Below are positions 49,501 to 63,312 of a DNA stretch of 64,000 nt, piece by piece. Within the stretch, counting starts at the first letter, position 1. Each line of letters opens with the position of its first letter. The stretch covers positions 315,001-379,000 of the forward strand of contig OX387205.1 of the NCBI GenBank assembly GCA_947561715.1. Reading direction: 5' to 3'. The position numbers and the translations under genes are program-made. A model generated the notes under the pieces. The model worked only from the letters and a program-made list of their open reading frames with translations, was not told the DNA's origin and did no database searches. The stretch is from Ascidia mentula (Eukaryota; Chordata; Ascidiacea; Phlebobranchia; Ascidiidae).

Positions 49501-52500
49501 GGGGTGGATGAGAGGTAGGCGAACGTACGACAACATTTCTGCGAAATCTTCTGACCTGGTGAAGAGAAACAACTTTCTGTTGTTCATCCGCTAATTTCAA
49601 TGGATTTTTTTCTGTGGTTTCCTTTCAACGTCATTTTTACATTTAAATTTTAGTGCGTGTGTGGAAAAAAGTGTTTTCTAAATTTGTAGCCTACTTAATA
49701 TTGTCGTCATGTGTTTTAGTTGTTTGTCTGTTTTTAGCAGAAAATACATCAAACCAAAAATACAATCATAGAACCTGAGGAATATTTTCATATGTAAGGG
49801 GAATAACATATGATTGGAAATACATATAGGCCTACAGTGTAAAAAAATAAAGGCGCACTCCTTTAATGCCATGACGTCATTGGACGGAATGATATTCAAA
49901 ACCTTATGATAGTTTCTAGGAAGTGAAATGTTATGTGCGTAAGTAATTTGTTTACGTGTAGAAGATTAAAGGGTATCGGGTCGGCGTGGGGAGAAATTAA
50001 ACAAACCTTGCCACAGAAACACAAGGGACAAAGTTTGAGTTTAATCAGTCGACAAACAAGTGGGGAATGTGAGTTTGGTTCCTAAAGGTTCGAATATTTA
50101 ATTTCGGTTGTCATGGAATTGCGGTTTTAGTCAATGAGACAAACTTCCAACATCAGCGAGTTGATTAACTTCGCAATCAACCAAACTCGATGAAGAATCA
50201 ACTGGAAGATTATCAGACAGGTTCGTGAATAAAATCTATGAAATTTCAAAGCTTGAAGTTCTTCTGACGGCAGATATTCCCTGGGGCGGTTGATGATGAT
50301 GTCGTTTATAAATTCCACTGAGCAATGTAGAGTCGCGCACTTTATATGGGAAACTGGAAACTTCGAAGCTTACACTTGATTATCCCCGACCCAAATTAAT
50401 CTTCCAAATATTCCAAACTTTAACTCAGTGAGATCTCAATGTCATATTCAAAGATATTCTAGAATCTAGACAGTCTTCGGTTTGATTGTTACGCAATAAT
50501 GATAGATGACGTCACCCACCTCACAACAGGGTCGTGTGCAACCCATCTTTTGACCGCTTCGTACACTATTTCCTCACGTGACACGTTGATGTCGTCATCA
50601 CTGATGTAATCGATGACGCGAGTTTTCGGGAGCTCTAGAAACTCCTCGTGCTTGAAACGAAATAATTCAGTGATAATTCCGGTCCAAGTTTAAACAGGGG
50701 ATGTCGATTATAAATAAAATCAAAATCTGACAAACTTAAGGCAGAAAAAGAAAGTTATCAAAAAAAGCGTTTCAGTTAACAAATTTATAAATCTGCTGTT
50801 CAATGAGAGAAGAACCATTTCCAACATAAAGAATGTTTCAAATTAAAACGTCATAAACATGACGTCATACCGCAACGACGTCAGCAAACTTATCCATGAT
50901 GAGTTCTGAAGCTTTGTTGAATAAATCGGATAGCGCGTGAGCTTCTGCGAACTCCCTCATCCCAATGCAGTTGCAAGGATCAAGCTGGGCTTCGAGGAAT
51001 CGGGTGCAAGCTTCTCCAAGCGGGATTATCTGCGTGTGGACGTCATAACATATAGTGGTCTTTGTGTTGCTGGCTTCCCTACTTTTTACAGTTTCACAAT
51101 ACAAACTATAGTTTGAGGTAATTTATCACAACTGCACCTCCAAGGGAACTTATCCCAGGTGTAATCTCCAAATTGTTACAAAGCCACAGAAATTTTTTTC
51201 ACACACTTTGTCTCTTGCTTTAAATAAGTTACTTTGACCAAAACAAGCAATTTATTGATAAGAATTGTTCTTCTGGCATTTAGGTTTCTAAAGTTTTATT
51301 CGAAACCAACGTTTCGTCTGCCATCCGGCGAGACTTCTTCAGGGTTATGTCAACAGTGAAGCACCACGCGTGTTTTTTAGTCAACGATGAAACCTCATGA
51401 AGGGGAAGATACTTTTACACCGGGCCACAAAGTTTTTACCAAACTTGATCCACATATAAGCCTATGTAACATAGAAATCTGTGCGAATGTTAACGCTACG
51501 ATTTCGTGTAGTATTTCAACATAAATATATAACCAAAAATAACAGGTGGTGGCCCTGTTCACGCCTAATCATTAAAACTCGCATAGATTTCTGTTTTACA
51601 CATGTTTATATGTGAATCAACTTTGGAAAAAACTTTGTAAACCGGTGTAGTAGTATTTTCCCATGAAAAGTGATGACGCGACGTAGCCGCCATTGTTGCA
51701 ACTAAACCACCAGTTACCAAACCTTATAGACACGACAGAGTGTAGATACAAACATATTGTTGTAACTCGCACGTATGGAGGAAACCATTTATTGATGAAA
51801 GCTACATGTAATGATCAGGTGGATGTAGAAATACCACGTTTTGTACAATGTTCGGCTGTTTGTGGATGTTTGTGGCTTTTCATGTACTAAATCGTGCAAA
51901 ATTTTATAATGGCATGAAAAGTGAGATGTCCTTACCGTGCATATTTCATGCAACATCATTCATACATGGGTATTATCGACTACACAAAGTTTAAAACCTG
52001 ATGAGTGCAAATTGCAACATTTGTAAACAAAATTCTTTAACGAACATATTCGTTAGTCAATATACAAGGGAATTATTAAGTAATTCTATGGCAAATATTG
52101 GACCAAGCAAGACCGGCAATTAATATAAAGATTGCCACATAACTTGTAGAAGAATTTTGATTGCAGCTTATCATTGCGGAGGTATTTTGACCTGAGGGCA
52201 TGGTGCAAGGAAACGGAACTAGGCGGGTTGAAGTTGTTTATGGGTGGTATGTTGTGCGGTTGGTGCGGTTAGTAGGCGATGTTTTTACACACCACAAAAC
52301 TACATCAGCCATTTCAAAAGCGAAGAAACGTTGCACGTGAAACGGTATTAAATGATTTGTAACGGGGAGATGTCATATAACCATTGTTTCAAGATTATGC
52401 CATGACAATCAGTAACAGTTTTGAAACAGTTTTTGTGTAAAACAATTAGAATTTTAATGAAATTTTTATGTAAACCTGGCGGCATCGGACTGAAAACGAC

Positions 52501-53380
52501 GCCAATCATGTATCAGCGTGAAAATAAGCATGAATGGAACAAAATGAGCAATTAATTTACCTGGAAGAGATTCGAAGCCTCCAGGAGCAACTGGACGTTG
52601 TCAGCTGTTATTGAACATCGTGACGTATACAAATAATCCAACAATAAATTCATGACGTCAGCTTGCATTCCATTTATCTGAACCAGCATCTCTCGCGACT
52701 CCTTGTGGTCGTTACAAAACATGGCTCGGAAGTATTTGCTTCCTGTTGGAAAACAAAAATTTATTTTTCGAAACATCGATAAAAAGTTGGACAATTAACG
52801 TTGTTGGAATGTTGCACACACAGTGGTGGAATGGCCCGTGTAATAATGCATAATGTTGTCACGTCACTACAAACACGTTTTAAGCCGGTATTTAACGAAC
52901 ATGCATCGCTTATCTAGTTTTTCGCATACCGGTTATTGTAAAGCACGGGCTAAGGGGAAGAAAATAAACAAAATTATAAATTAAGTTTCGCGTCAGAGAG
53001 TTCACTGCTTGATGTTCGTAAGGTTCGATGCTCTCACGCGGGGCACAAATAGTCAAACCCCACCTGGTAAAATCCCTAACACTCCAAAATAACAATAAAT
53101 ATGTTGACCCACGTCACAAACCTGCAACCAACACAGCTCTATGACAGGGGAACTCCCGGTTCGCTGCAGAAAGTATGACGTCAGTAAATAATCCACCCTG
53201 ACGAAGTTGATTGAAAGTGTTGAGGACTTGACTCGCGTGTTTGCTGTTCTCGAATTCGTAAACTTCGTTTGTGGCTGTGGAGAAGACGTCAGAGTCCTGG
53301 TCGCCATCCATGGCTGCTTTCTTCACCACTGGCGGATTGACGCTCATCTGTGAACTTGGTCTCCGCAGACGTAGCGGCAT
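46598..53380 (-). CDS. Kelch-like protein 24 homologue (BTB-BACK-kelch)
   Basis: Eleven minus-strand exons: 53380-53122, 52742-52561, 51029-50871, 50650-50520, 49555-49404, 49226-48967, 48665-48523, 48244-48118, 47576-47468, 47220-47095, 46803-46598. All are in phase, giving 617 residues. BTB about 40-150 (LFTDVILSAANREFPCHRAV, FRAMFCNDHKESREML), BACK about 150-295, then six kelch repeats with GG and W positions (SRDVWLYQ, KGRWRHRMVTLGGHVY, CVGGYDGKN). The linker RTRPRRSTG and the phrase LAKLPAFTKSEYAVAS match KLHL24 closely. KLHL24-type proteins are substrate adaptors for CUL3 ubiquitin ligases; in vertebrates KLHL24 acts on keratin and is linked to kainate receptors, which need not apply here. 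The start is the first in-frame ATG; a second (MSVNPP) lies 11 codons later. The BTB-BACK intron holds a hammerhead-like repeat. Confidence 0.92.
51285..51345 (-). repeat. Hammerhead-like repeat in a KLHL24 intron
   Basis: On the minus strand: CTGAAGA, then a stem closed by GTCT and AGAC, then GAAACGTTGG. CTGAAGA fits the CUGANGA consensus. After it come aataaaac and tgccagaagaacaat, which resembles the tail gccagaagagcag of the hairpin at 22778-22933. No stem I or cleavage triplet was found, so this is a relic of the same kind of element. Confidence 0.5.
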
Positions 53381-56330
53381 AACAGTTAAAGTGATTCAAC
53401 GGAGAACTAATCCTACTACCACTGCCTGGTGATAAGAGCGTGTAATTATTACTGCAGCTCTTTTTCCCATCCAAACTCACACACAGCTCGATATCTGGAG
53501 GCACAAAATTATGAACAGACGATTCCCGAGCCTGGAAGTGCGATCTTCCAGTTCACACGTGACTTCTTTGTTGTTGTGCGCACGTTTCTTTGTGACGCAA
53601 CAGACACAGGACACGCTTGAACGCTTCGCTGCCCAGCTCGGGGGTACTTGTTGTCGTATAACTTTGATCACGTGGTGTTCGTGTCTGAACTCAAAAACAC
53701 AACCACAGTCGAACGAATCGGGCCGATATCCTTTCTCAGGATAATAAATCAAACTAAATTCAGCAGTAATTCACTGGTTTAAACGATGACTGACGCGAAA
53801 CTCTTGTACTGGCGTCAAACAATTCTCAAACTGCTCGATCAGCGATAGAAGAATGTCAACAACTTACAAACCTCTTTTTGCGTCACCGAGCGCTGACGTT
53901 CCTCTCGTCTGCCAGCTGCTATGGTGTGGGAATTAAACAAAACTGATGAAATATTAATGACATCACCCGATTGTTTGTTCGCGTTATGAAATTAAAATAA
54001 GCTATCTGTCTGATGACTACACCCAACATTTCCACATGACGTCATACATATGTACTTATGGCGTCACACATACAAATTGTAAAATACTAACATGGGCGTT
54101 ATTTAAATCTGAGTATCTCTTGCTAAGTCCATGTATCGGAAAATGAGTTGACGGTTTCTTTGTGACATTGTCACTACTTCCTACACTGTACTGTTCTTAA
54201 CCTGGAGCTTTTAGATAGAACATTCCCAAGCGAACGCACTGAGACCCAATTACTAACATGTCTGGCAGACGTCGTGCGACTTGTGGTAATGGAATGCGCA
54301 GTCAACGGTTGTTTGGTGGCGAGGCGCGAAGACGTGCGCGGTCACGTGACATAAGCATTAATAGCCCCGGGCCAAATTCGCCGCAAACCTGTTCGTGTTT
54401 GGGATGATTCAGTTTTAATAAAACCGGGTTTGGAACTTGCCTTTTTATGGCTAATGTGTATTTTAGATTCTCGTCACAGACAAATTTGGAATTTCAAACT
54501 CTGCTTCTGAACTTTGACAGCTTATTTTTGTAAATTGTAACACAAACACATTGTTAGTCACGTGATTTTGAAAAAGTTTGAAAGTAACATTTTCAGTGCT
54601 ACAATGAATGAGTTTGGTAAAAGACAATTCACGATCATCCACGAAACCCTTAACAAGTTCCCACGACATCAACGCTTCAGCGCCACCAACCGGTTTTTCC
54701 GTGACGTGACAAACCCTCACGCGGTGAACTTGCAGCTGTTTGGTTACAAATACATTACCATGGCAATATGGAATAGTGAGTTGCAGACAAAGCACAAATG
54801 TTTCAACCAATTATAGTGGATCTAGTTAACCGACAAGATCTCATCACCAAGTGCAGTTGAGACTGAAACAGTGATCACGACTGCCAGTACCTCACTGATC
54901 AATATTGGCTCATTTACTTCTGCTAAATGTATTAGAATATAAAATGTTTTCAATTTCACTTGAGATAACAGGTGTTTTATTCAGGCCGCATATCAGTATT
55001 AAATCCCAAAAATCTAGTTTTGAAGGCTATCACCATTAATACCCATACTGAGTGATTTGCTTTTTTGCCAACAACAATTCCTGTGGTCAGTGACCCATGA
55101 AGATCTACTGGTACTATTCATAGAGAAAAAAAATTGATTGCAGCTGCATCCGCCAAAACACAGCAAGGATCTGAGGAGCCTCCAGGAGGATCTTTTGTCC
55201 TATAGGATAGCAAAAACAGTCCCAGGGGGCAACCAAAGCAACTTTCCTGTGACAATTTTTTTTGCCATTGCGTAGAAAAGGGTTAGGGCCAACATTAAAT
55301 TGCAAATTGGATGAGGTTTTTGTGATTCATTTTTTCGCAAAACCATCTTACATTTTTTTGCAGCCAATTTAGCTAAAATAATGACTGATCGGGGGCCTAA
55401 AAGACCCCTAGGTGGTGCTTTAAGCAACTATCTTGCAACTAATTTTCACCTTACTGCGTAGCCAAGAGGCGGGCCTAACATAAAATCACAAATTAAGGTA
55501 TACTTCTGTGATTCAATTTTGAGCTACATCTCCTTGAACATTTTGGTGATTTTTCAACTAAACTTTTCGCAGCACCCTGCACCAAACGTCTGACTGACTG
55601 AGAAGAGCAAAAAATGCACTAAAACTGCACTAAACACGCTGAAAATCGCCCTGGCTACACCACGTGACTTCTTGCTCATTCAACCAGAAAATTGACCCCA
55701 ACGCATCACCGGTTGCCTTGTGACGGAACTGAGACTATCTATGACGCAGGTACAAGACGGGCATTCCCCGCGGGCAAAACTATTTTAATATAATTACTGA
55801 TATGCGGTCTTCAGTACTTACATTTCCAATGAAACTTTTCATACTTATTTCACAAATGGTTAAACTTTGAGGAAATTTTCTGCTAATCTGTTTTAGCCCC
55901 CTCTCCCATTTCTGACAGTTTGCCTTCTGAATTATTATAAGGGTAACTGAAATAAGATTTTACAAATTGATTTTTAAAGAATAAAGATTTATTTTCACGC
56001 AACTAAAAAACGCTGGTAGTGCAAACCCCGTAAAACATTGTTTTCTCTCTGAAACAAAAAACAAATTCAGCTTGGGGAAACTTTTACAGCGCTCATGAGC
56101 TGATTCACCAGAAGTTTACTTGCAGTTTCTTTGTTTCCATCAACTTTTGGACGGATTTTATAATTATTCGCAGATTGTGCCATGATTTATTGCCAACAAA
56201 CAACTTGGTAACCACGGTTCAACACAAAATTAATGGGCGCATGTTGTAACTCGCTTTGGTTTGAGGTCATTAGTTGGAATACGCGCAGACAACAACCAAC
56301 TTTCATCTTTTCAGGGTTACTTTATTACAC
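53381..56330. other. Intergenic between KLHL24 and the protocadherin
   Basis: It should contain the KLHL24 promoter and 5' UTR. Overlapping frames on both strands at 53477-53760 and 54463-54816 have no recognised domain. No RNA gene seen. Confidence 0.45.
55200..55570. repeat. Diverged tandem duplication, ~185-bp period
   Basis: Two adjacent segments share order and similarity: aagcaactttc, then cgtagaaaagggttagggcc, then tgtgattcatttttt near 55230-55330; and aagcaactatc, then cgtagccaagaggcgggcct, then tgtgattcaatttt near 55420-55520. Strongly diverged, with no coding signal. Confidence 0.5.
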
Positions 56331-56336
56331 ACAAAA
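56331..56336 (-). terminator. Candidate polyadenylation signal of the protocadherin gene
   Basis: AATAAA on the minus strand about 205 bp past the stop at 56540. A further copy lies near 55990. Confidence 0.4.
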
Positions 56337-56539
56337 ATCAAATGTAAAAAAAGAAAAACAAGCATGATTCAATACGTCATGAGGGGGCGATGGGAAAAAC
56401 ACGCATGATTGTAAAAAGTGAGTGCAGAAATCACTCGTGGTTGTCTTAAAATGAAGCGACCATCACATGGTGGAAAGTGACAAATTTGAAGAAATCTTGG
56501 AGTTTGGAACTCGAAGTGAACAAAACGTGGGTGTGGAAT

Positions 56540-59500
56540 TTAATTGTCGATAAGTTGGTCAATGTCGTCTATGATTTGCTGCGTCTCCTGCATGCTAACT
56601 TGACCGTACTGCGTAGGGGTCATTGACCTTGCCTGAAGGTCATCGACCCGAGATGACCCCTGGGCCACGGCGAGGAATCGTCGGTGCAAAAGTTCACCAT
56701 GGAGCGAAGCTGTAGAGCGCCTCTTAGCGGCGGTAATGTCGCTTTTTGCTGAAGGGCTCGTGCAGCGACTGTTGGATGAATAAGTAGGATAATATTGCGG
56801 TGGTTGCTGCCGCACGTGGGCGATAGAGTTATGTCCGTCGTGGAATAAATCAGAAGCTGAATGTTGACGTTGAACGTAGCTCTGTCCGGGTAAATATGAG
56901 GTCACGGTTTCGTAGTGTTGGGGTTGATGTGGGGATCTTGCGTCCATGCGGTGTTGGTAGGGCATCGTGTAACTGTGGGCGTACATTGCATCGCTGTAGT
57001 AAGGTTCAGATGCATGGGCGTGGGGGTAGTTTGGCTCGATTAGGTAACTTGCATCTGATTCGTCATCTTGGTTCTCCAGAACTGAGTGGAGAGGTTGGGT
57101 TTCACTGATCGTCTCCAGACCACTAGGTGTCATAGGGCTGCTGTTAATTATTTGCTGGTAGTTGTACGATGGTGTGTTACAACGTCTGGGGTCTACGTAG
57201 TCATCGGTGGTGTTTGGAGAATCTACGAGAGGAAAATGTACATTGATGGCTGAACATCGGAATGCACGTGTATTGTGATAGTGTAAGAGATGACACAGGT
57301 TATCATACAAACATATGTCCCACTATTTGTGTTCAAATCGTAACCTCCGGTTTCTATGTTGGTTAAACTTTCATTGACAAAATCATTTCAAACATTGAGT
57401 TCAGGTTGAATGCATTCCGGAGCACTCACCGTAGACTGGAAGCCAGCACTTATCGCTGTGACCAATTTCCCTGCAACTGATCGTGCAGTGAGGACCAAGG
57501 TCGCTACTCCCGTTAAGTTCCATCACTGCCACGTCACAAGGTTCGTCATGGTAATGAACAACCACAGGTTTCGGTTGTTGTTCGTGCTGCTGCATCGATT
57601 CTGTGAGTGAAGTAACAGCGGTCAGTATATTGTACATTATCCCGGGGTTGTCCGGGCAACCTCCTGGGCACGGATCATTTGCCGAGCGCCAATGTAAAAA
57701 TAACACACGTGTTAAATAAGTTTGTTGTGGCTCACCTTTGTCCTCGTAACTTCCGGTGTCATGGTCACTATCCCCCCTCCCACTGTCACCATCTATCTGT
57801 GGCGCCATCTGGTGGACGCTATCGGAGCGAGCGTTGGGCTGTGACAAAAACATTGTTATTTAGTTAAAATCGTTTCATATCTTCATCGTGTATTTAGTCG
57901 AGAAGGCCGCATTTATGACAACGTAGTTCAGAGGTTAAAATCTGTTTACTTTTATATCAAACAAATATATTTCGATACAAAACATCGTCAGCATTTACGC
58001 AAGACTCAGTTGCTTAGCAGTGTGATATCTTCATCCTCGTTTCTTACCTTGGAGAAACTTGTCATCTTTCTTTCGATTGTTCTTTGACTCAAATTGGAAG
58101 AACTGTGTGATATCGGACTCCTTAACATCGGCTCTTTGACGTCACTGTACAATCTGTTACGTAACAATACCACATTACAAACCAATCGCTTTTTGCCTAA
58201 TTTGATATTATCCAATCAGCGTACCGTTTGTCTCCGTTCTGTCCCCAGCAGACGCTGTTTAAGTTCGAATCACGTGATGCCATCAAATGTTTTGATGACG
58301 TCACTGCTACATCATTGGTGAGAGTTCCTTGGCTGGCGGTGAGTTGCCATCCTTTACGTGTTTCAGCATTTCGACAATTGTAAGTTCGAATTTCCTGTGG
58401 AATCAAAGTGAGTTTAATCATCTTTGTTTATTTATTTTAAATACACAGATAAAATGATGCAGGAAAAATTAAGGGAATCTGAGAATTTCAGCGAATAAGT
58501 TGGAAACGAAGTTTGCAAATTCAACTTCGTTATATTTTCTTAAGCGATACTGGTGATGTAAACAAGCATAGGCGTAAAATATCAATTGAAAAGTGACTAC
58601 AGATGTTGTTTTAACCAACCAACGATATTTGAAACTTCTTTGCAACTGACCTTGTTCTCCCTCTTGCATTTAACTGCGACCCCAGTGAGGACAATGATGA
58701 GGAGGACAGTTGCAGCAGCCAGGGAGGCGATGAGGACGATAGTGAGATCCCCGGTAGCAACATCCTTGTCAAGTTGTTCCTGCATGGATCTAATCTGATG
58801 CAGAGCAAGGTCGGTAACCTTTACATTAAGGATTGTGTAACCGGCAGATGCAGGAAGTCCAGAGTCGTGAGCCTGTGTAAGGGAAGACGTGTTAGACGCT
58901 GATTGGTCAATATTTCTATCACGTGACATCAAGGCATGTTTGATTTAGTATTTATAGTTGGATCTCTGGAGATAACAATTTCGGGCTGTTCCTTCACAAG
59001 ACGTAAGGGATATCATCACCATTGTATAATTAATTGTAAAATCCCACATAGTTTATGTACGGGGCTGTCGAAGTGTTCAAACGCACGTAATGATTTTTTA
59101 CCTTCAGAGTTATGTAGTGATCCCCCAGCATATCATCGAGATGAGGATTACTGAAGTTTAGACGAAGATCTCCTGTTTTCGGATCCACAATAAATTTTCC
59201 ACCAGATTTTGGCTTCTTTCCGTTTTCGAGCGATATCGAATATCGAACCTTTTCATCATCAGCATCTATAGCCTGGAGGAGAAATAACGAACATTTGTAT
59301 AAACAATGCAGCGGGTATCATAGCACGGGTTTATCACTTTATCTGTCCTGGAAGCAAATTTATCAACCGAAAAGTTTCAGATAATCTGTATCAAACACAA
59401 ATGTCATATTATGCAATAAAACTAACACTCGTAGTTAAGCACCACGGTTGCATTAAAATGGAAATGATTCAGATTTGATTGACAAGAGCTTGCAATAAAG

Positions 59501-62500
59501 TTCGAGCTTTTGGTCATTGTAAATAAGATCCAACCTTGAGTGTTGTGATGACGTTTTCACTCTTTATTGTTGCGTAAACAGTGGAGTTGGAAACGGAAGG
59601 ATTCGTAAAAATCGGTTTGTTGTCGTTTACGTTTGTGACGTCAACACGCAACGTCACCTGCGTCGAACGTGGGGGATCCCCTTCATCGCTAGCGGTGATC
59701 TTGAGCTAAAGTGAAAAATAAAATCTTTAGTTTCAAAAATTCACCGATGGAAGTAACGCGGTTGACATATCAGTAAAAACAACAGATTATTTAGCATAAA
59801 TAGAAGTGACAAACACCAAGTAGATGAACAACAACCAAACTCACATTCCAATCCTTCTTCTTCTCGTAATCAAGCGCTCCTATCAGTTTCACGGTTCCTG
59901 TTTTTTCGTTGATTCCGAAACAACTATTCCCTCCATCAAGACCATATCGAATCACTCCGTTCGTGGAAGGGACGATCCTAGAACCCTAGAATCACAAATT
60001 AATTATTATTGGAAAGTTTAATTAAAACATCGAACGCAATTTTCGAAGCGAGAACACAGGAAGCAGACCGACATGATTTAAAACTTTAAACCCAGTATTA
60101 TTGCAAGGGGATTTAGATGTAATCTATCTGTAACTCGATAACCCCAAGTCCTCGAGCGCTGTCCACACCCCCCCTCCACTTCCATCAAGACGCCCAAACT
60201 GTGTAACTTTACCCCCGCGAACGATGGGTTTAGCGAAGTGCAAATGCCGCAACCTCTCCCCCCAACAAACTTACGTGCACAAGTCGATATGCAGGTTGGT
60301 AAAGGCGGTCACGGTCCGTCGCCGTCACCACGGCAACCGACGATCCGATCTCGGTGTTTTCAGCCAATCGCAAGGGAGTGACGTCATCGAATATAGGAGC
60401 GTTGTCGTTCCGGTCGAGCAAGTACACGGTCAGGTTCTTATTCGAACATCTTCACAAAGAGGGGGATTGTCACGAGGTGTTTTAAATATTTCATTGCATT
60501 TTTCATAACATTAAAATGTTTTTGCATGAAAACAAGGATTTTATTTGTTTAGTTGTTTATTTGTGACGTATCAGTGACGTATCTGGGCGCGGCGTTCAGT
60601 CATTTCACATGATCTCACCTCCTCGGTGATCCTCCATCACATGATGTGATGTCAATCACGAAACCCGGTATGCTTTCACGATCCAATGAGCGCAGTGTAC
60701 TCACAAATCCTCTCTCGTCCATTTCAAAGAATCCACTGACCGGCTCCCCCACCACAGGGCTGACGTCACTAGCCATTGCGTCATTTCTGTCAGTTACGGT
60801 AGGAAAACGAAGTGTGCGAGTCGAGATTGTGGTTCTGACGTCACCGTTGACGCCATTATCTGCGTCATCAGCGGTGATTTGTGCAACAATAACTCCGTCT
60901 TTTTCAGATTCTTGCAGATAAGCTGCAAAATGAGAAGAAGAAAAATTAGGAATAATTTACACAAAAACCTGAGACGGAAATTTATTTAAGTTTGGTTTAT
61001 TTTTTGTGAAATGTTAAATTTATTTCGCTTCGTCACAAAACACTTTCACGCTCTCCAGCGCCACATACCGGTCCCTCCTTCAGTTGTGACTGTGATCGCG
61101 ATTTGAATAAAAGGGGAATTATCGTTGACGTCAACCACACGGATTTCAAGAATCATTTTCCCAATTCTCGAATTTTCACCACCCTGGTCTCGCGCCCCGA
61201 TTGTGATTCGAAGTCTGGAAACAAACATTATGACGTAACAATCGCAATAATCCACGTAAAATCATCTTGTGCCTTTTTGAGATCAAAAAGTTTGTGTTGC
61301 TGAATTCAATTTCCCGTGTTTTAGTGAATGTGAATTAACACATTGTATTTTATGAAGAATTCAAATGTTTCTATGAATGGAATGTGAATATGTGAGATAC
61401 ATACCCGTTGTGTTTCGCATGGTTGAGGTGACGTCGTAAATATAACCTTCCGGTGATTGGATCTACCCGCACAAGGCCACGTGCAACTCTCGAGTTCCCT
61501 CTGGTGGGAATAAAATATCGGATCTCTCCGAACTTTCCGCTGTCCGAGTCGTGCGCTTCAACCGTTGTGATTATTTCGTCAACAGGCAAACTTTCCCTCA
61601 GGTTCATCGTCACCATCTGAGATGGGGGAGAAATACATGGGGTTACTTGACCACGCTCGATATGCGGCAAAATGCGATTGTTGTATTTTCTGGTTTAAAA
61701 CTTTGTTTAATTTAGCTTCAAAACGAAACAAAATGGCAAGAAATGTAAATGTTTCAACTAAACAACAGGAGAGGTTGCAGATTATTTCAAGTTGCAACAA
61801 TTATCGTAGAAGATCTTTCGAGTTCGATTTTTAACTTGCGCATGAATTATGGATTGGGAGATTGGAGACCAAAGGTGATATCTTACTGGCTGAGTGAAAA
61901 CAGGAGTGTTGTCGTTCTCATCGATGACGTTGACACGGAAAACAGCGGTTGTCATTTTATTAGGAGTTCCATGGTCAGATGCTTTCAACGTCAACTCGAC
62001 TTGATTCAGTCGTTCATGGTCTGTGAGGAAGTTCATTGTCAAATTTATGTTTCAACTTTAAGCAACCAATGTTTAACACAATAAATTCCAGAGAAACAAA
62101 TTCTTACCAAGTTCTTCCATAACCACAAGTTCCAGTCTTGAAGCGTCAGTTTCATCTTTATATTCGTTGATCCCAAAATACGAGTTTCTTTTCAGGCTGT
62201 AGCTGATCTGAGCGTTTTCGCCTAAAACAGAAACAAAACTTTCCTACTTTGCTCAATTAACGATAAATTCCCCAGGAACAAATCTATTCAAGCAAAACCG
62301 AAATTCTGTCCATCCCCAAATGCTTCCATTTTATATTCAATTCAAAGTTAATATGAATGACCCGATATATACCGAAGACTCACCAATATCTCGATCCGTT
62401 GCCATGAAACGATCAAGACTGAACCGACTTCCAATATTGGCGGATTCGCTTATGTTCACAACGATCGGATTAACAGGAAAAACTGGGCTGTTGTCGTTTA

Positions 62501-63312
62501 CATCGGCCACATCTAACTCCACGTTGATAATTTGCAGAGGTTCGCGGCGAACAACCTTTTTACAAGATGGCTATTTAAAACACCAAGATCGCCTATGCTA
62601 AAGCGATTGAACACCAAGATCGCAAATATGCATTTTCACAAGTTTTGAAATTTTCCTTTTCACATTGACCACAAATTGTTACCAGCTGTAACAACATTCC
62701 ATACCTTCACGATTATGACACAATCATGGATGTCATCGACTCCACAATCCTCCTCTCTATCCACTGGTCTGTTCACGGACAAAACTCCCGTCCATTCGTT
62801 CAAACTCACCCACTGTGTGTCACGTGCTATGACGTCAGAACCTGACATCATCACTTGACTACTCAACGTAAATCGAACGTTGCCTTTTACGTCCTTCTTC
62901 AAGTTATAGATTTCGGAACCTAGGGTAAAAAGTATTTCAAGTGTTCAATTTAGTGTGAAAACAGTTGAAGAAAATACAATGGTTGGGAAATTCATGCTAC
63001 AGACGTTTCGATTGTTTTTTACAATCATTTTCAGTGTAAAATGAAGGTGAATTGGAAATCTTGTTCGTATTAAAGATAAATAAAACCGTCAGTTATGTTC
63101 CTAAATTAAAGAAAAATTCTTTAAAAACTCGAACAGTTGAAATCTTATCTAGAATTTGCGCAGAAAAAAATTGTGAAACTTGTTTTACCTCTGCTTTCTT
63201 GTTCCAAATACGTCCGTCTGTATGTCTTAATAATTTGCTCTGCAGACACGTCACAATGCACAGAGATTGTGACGATGACAGTCAGTAATAATGACGCAAC
63301 AAAACACGTCAT
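56540..63312 (-). CDS. Delta-type protocadherin
   Basis: Eighteen minus-strand exons: 63312-63189, 62919-62705, 62570-62384, 62221-62108, 62020-61887, 61616-61405, 61214-61069, 60922-60619, 60449-60275, 59985-59845, 59705-59535, 59272-59102, 58872-58651, 58394-58225, 58153-58048, 57838-57736, 57663-57430, 57222-56540. All are in phase, giving 1203 residues. Signal peptide (MTCFVASLLL), six cadherin repeats marked by linkers DVNDNSPVF, DENDNTPVF, DVNDNSPF, DRNDNAPIF and NVNDNKPIF, one membrane span about 742-765 (IVLIASLAAATVLL...), then a tail of about 440 residues. The tail has YNCRNAE just inside the membrane and CTISCREIGHSDKCWLP, the CM2 motif of vertebrate delta-protocadherins. Calcium-dependent homophilic cell adhesion is the family role. 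Six repeats resemble the delta-2 group. The split of the extracellular part over many exons contrasts with the single large exon usual in vertebrate protocadherins. Confidence 0.93.

Noticed and set aside
52004-52030. Another hammerhead candidate (CTGATGAGTGC)
   Set aside because: No GAAA follows the possible stem and no stem I or III pairing is present.
54463-54816. Overlapping open frames on both strands between KLHL24 and the protocadherin
   Set aside because: Each is open without splice sites or a domain; mutual overlap suggests chance.
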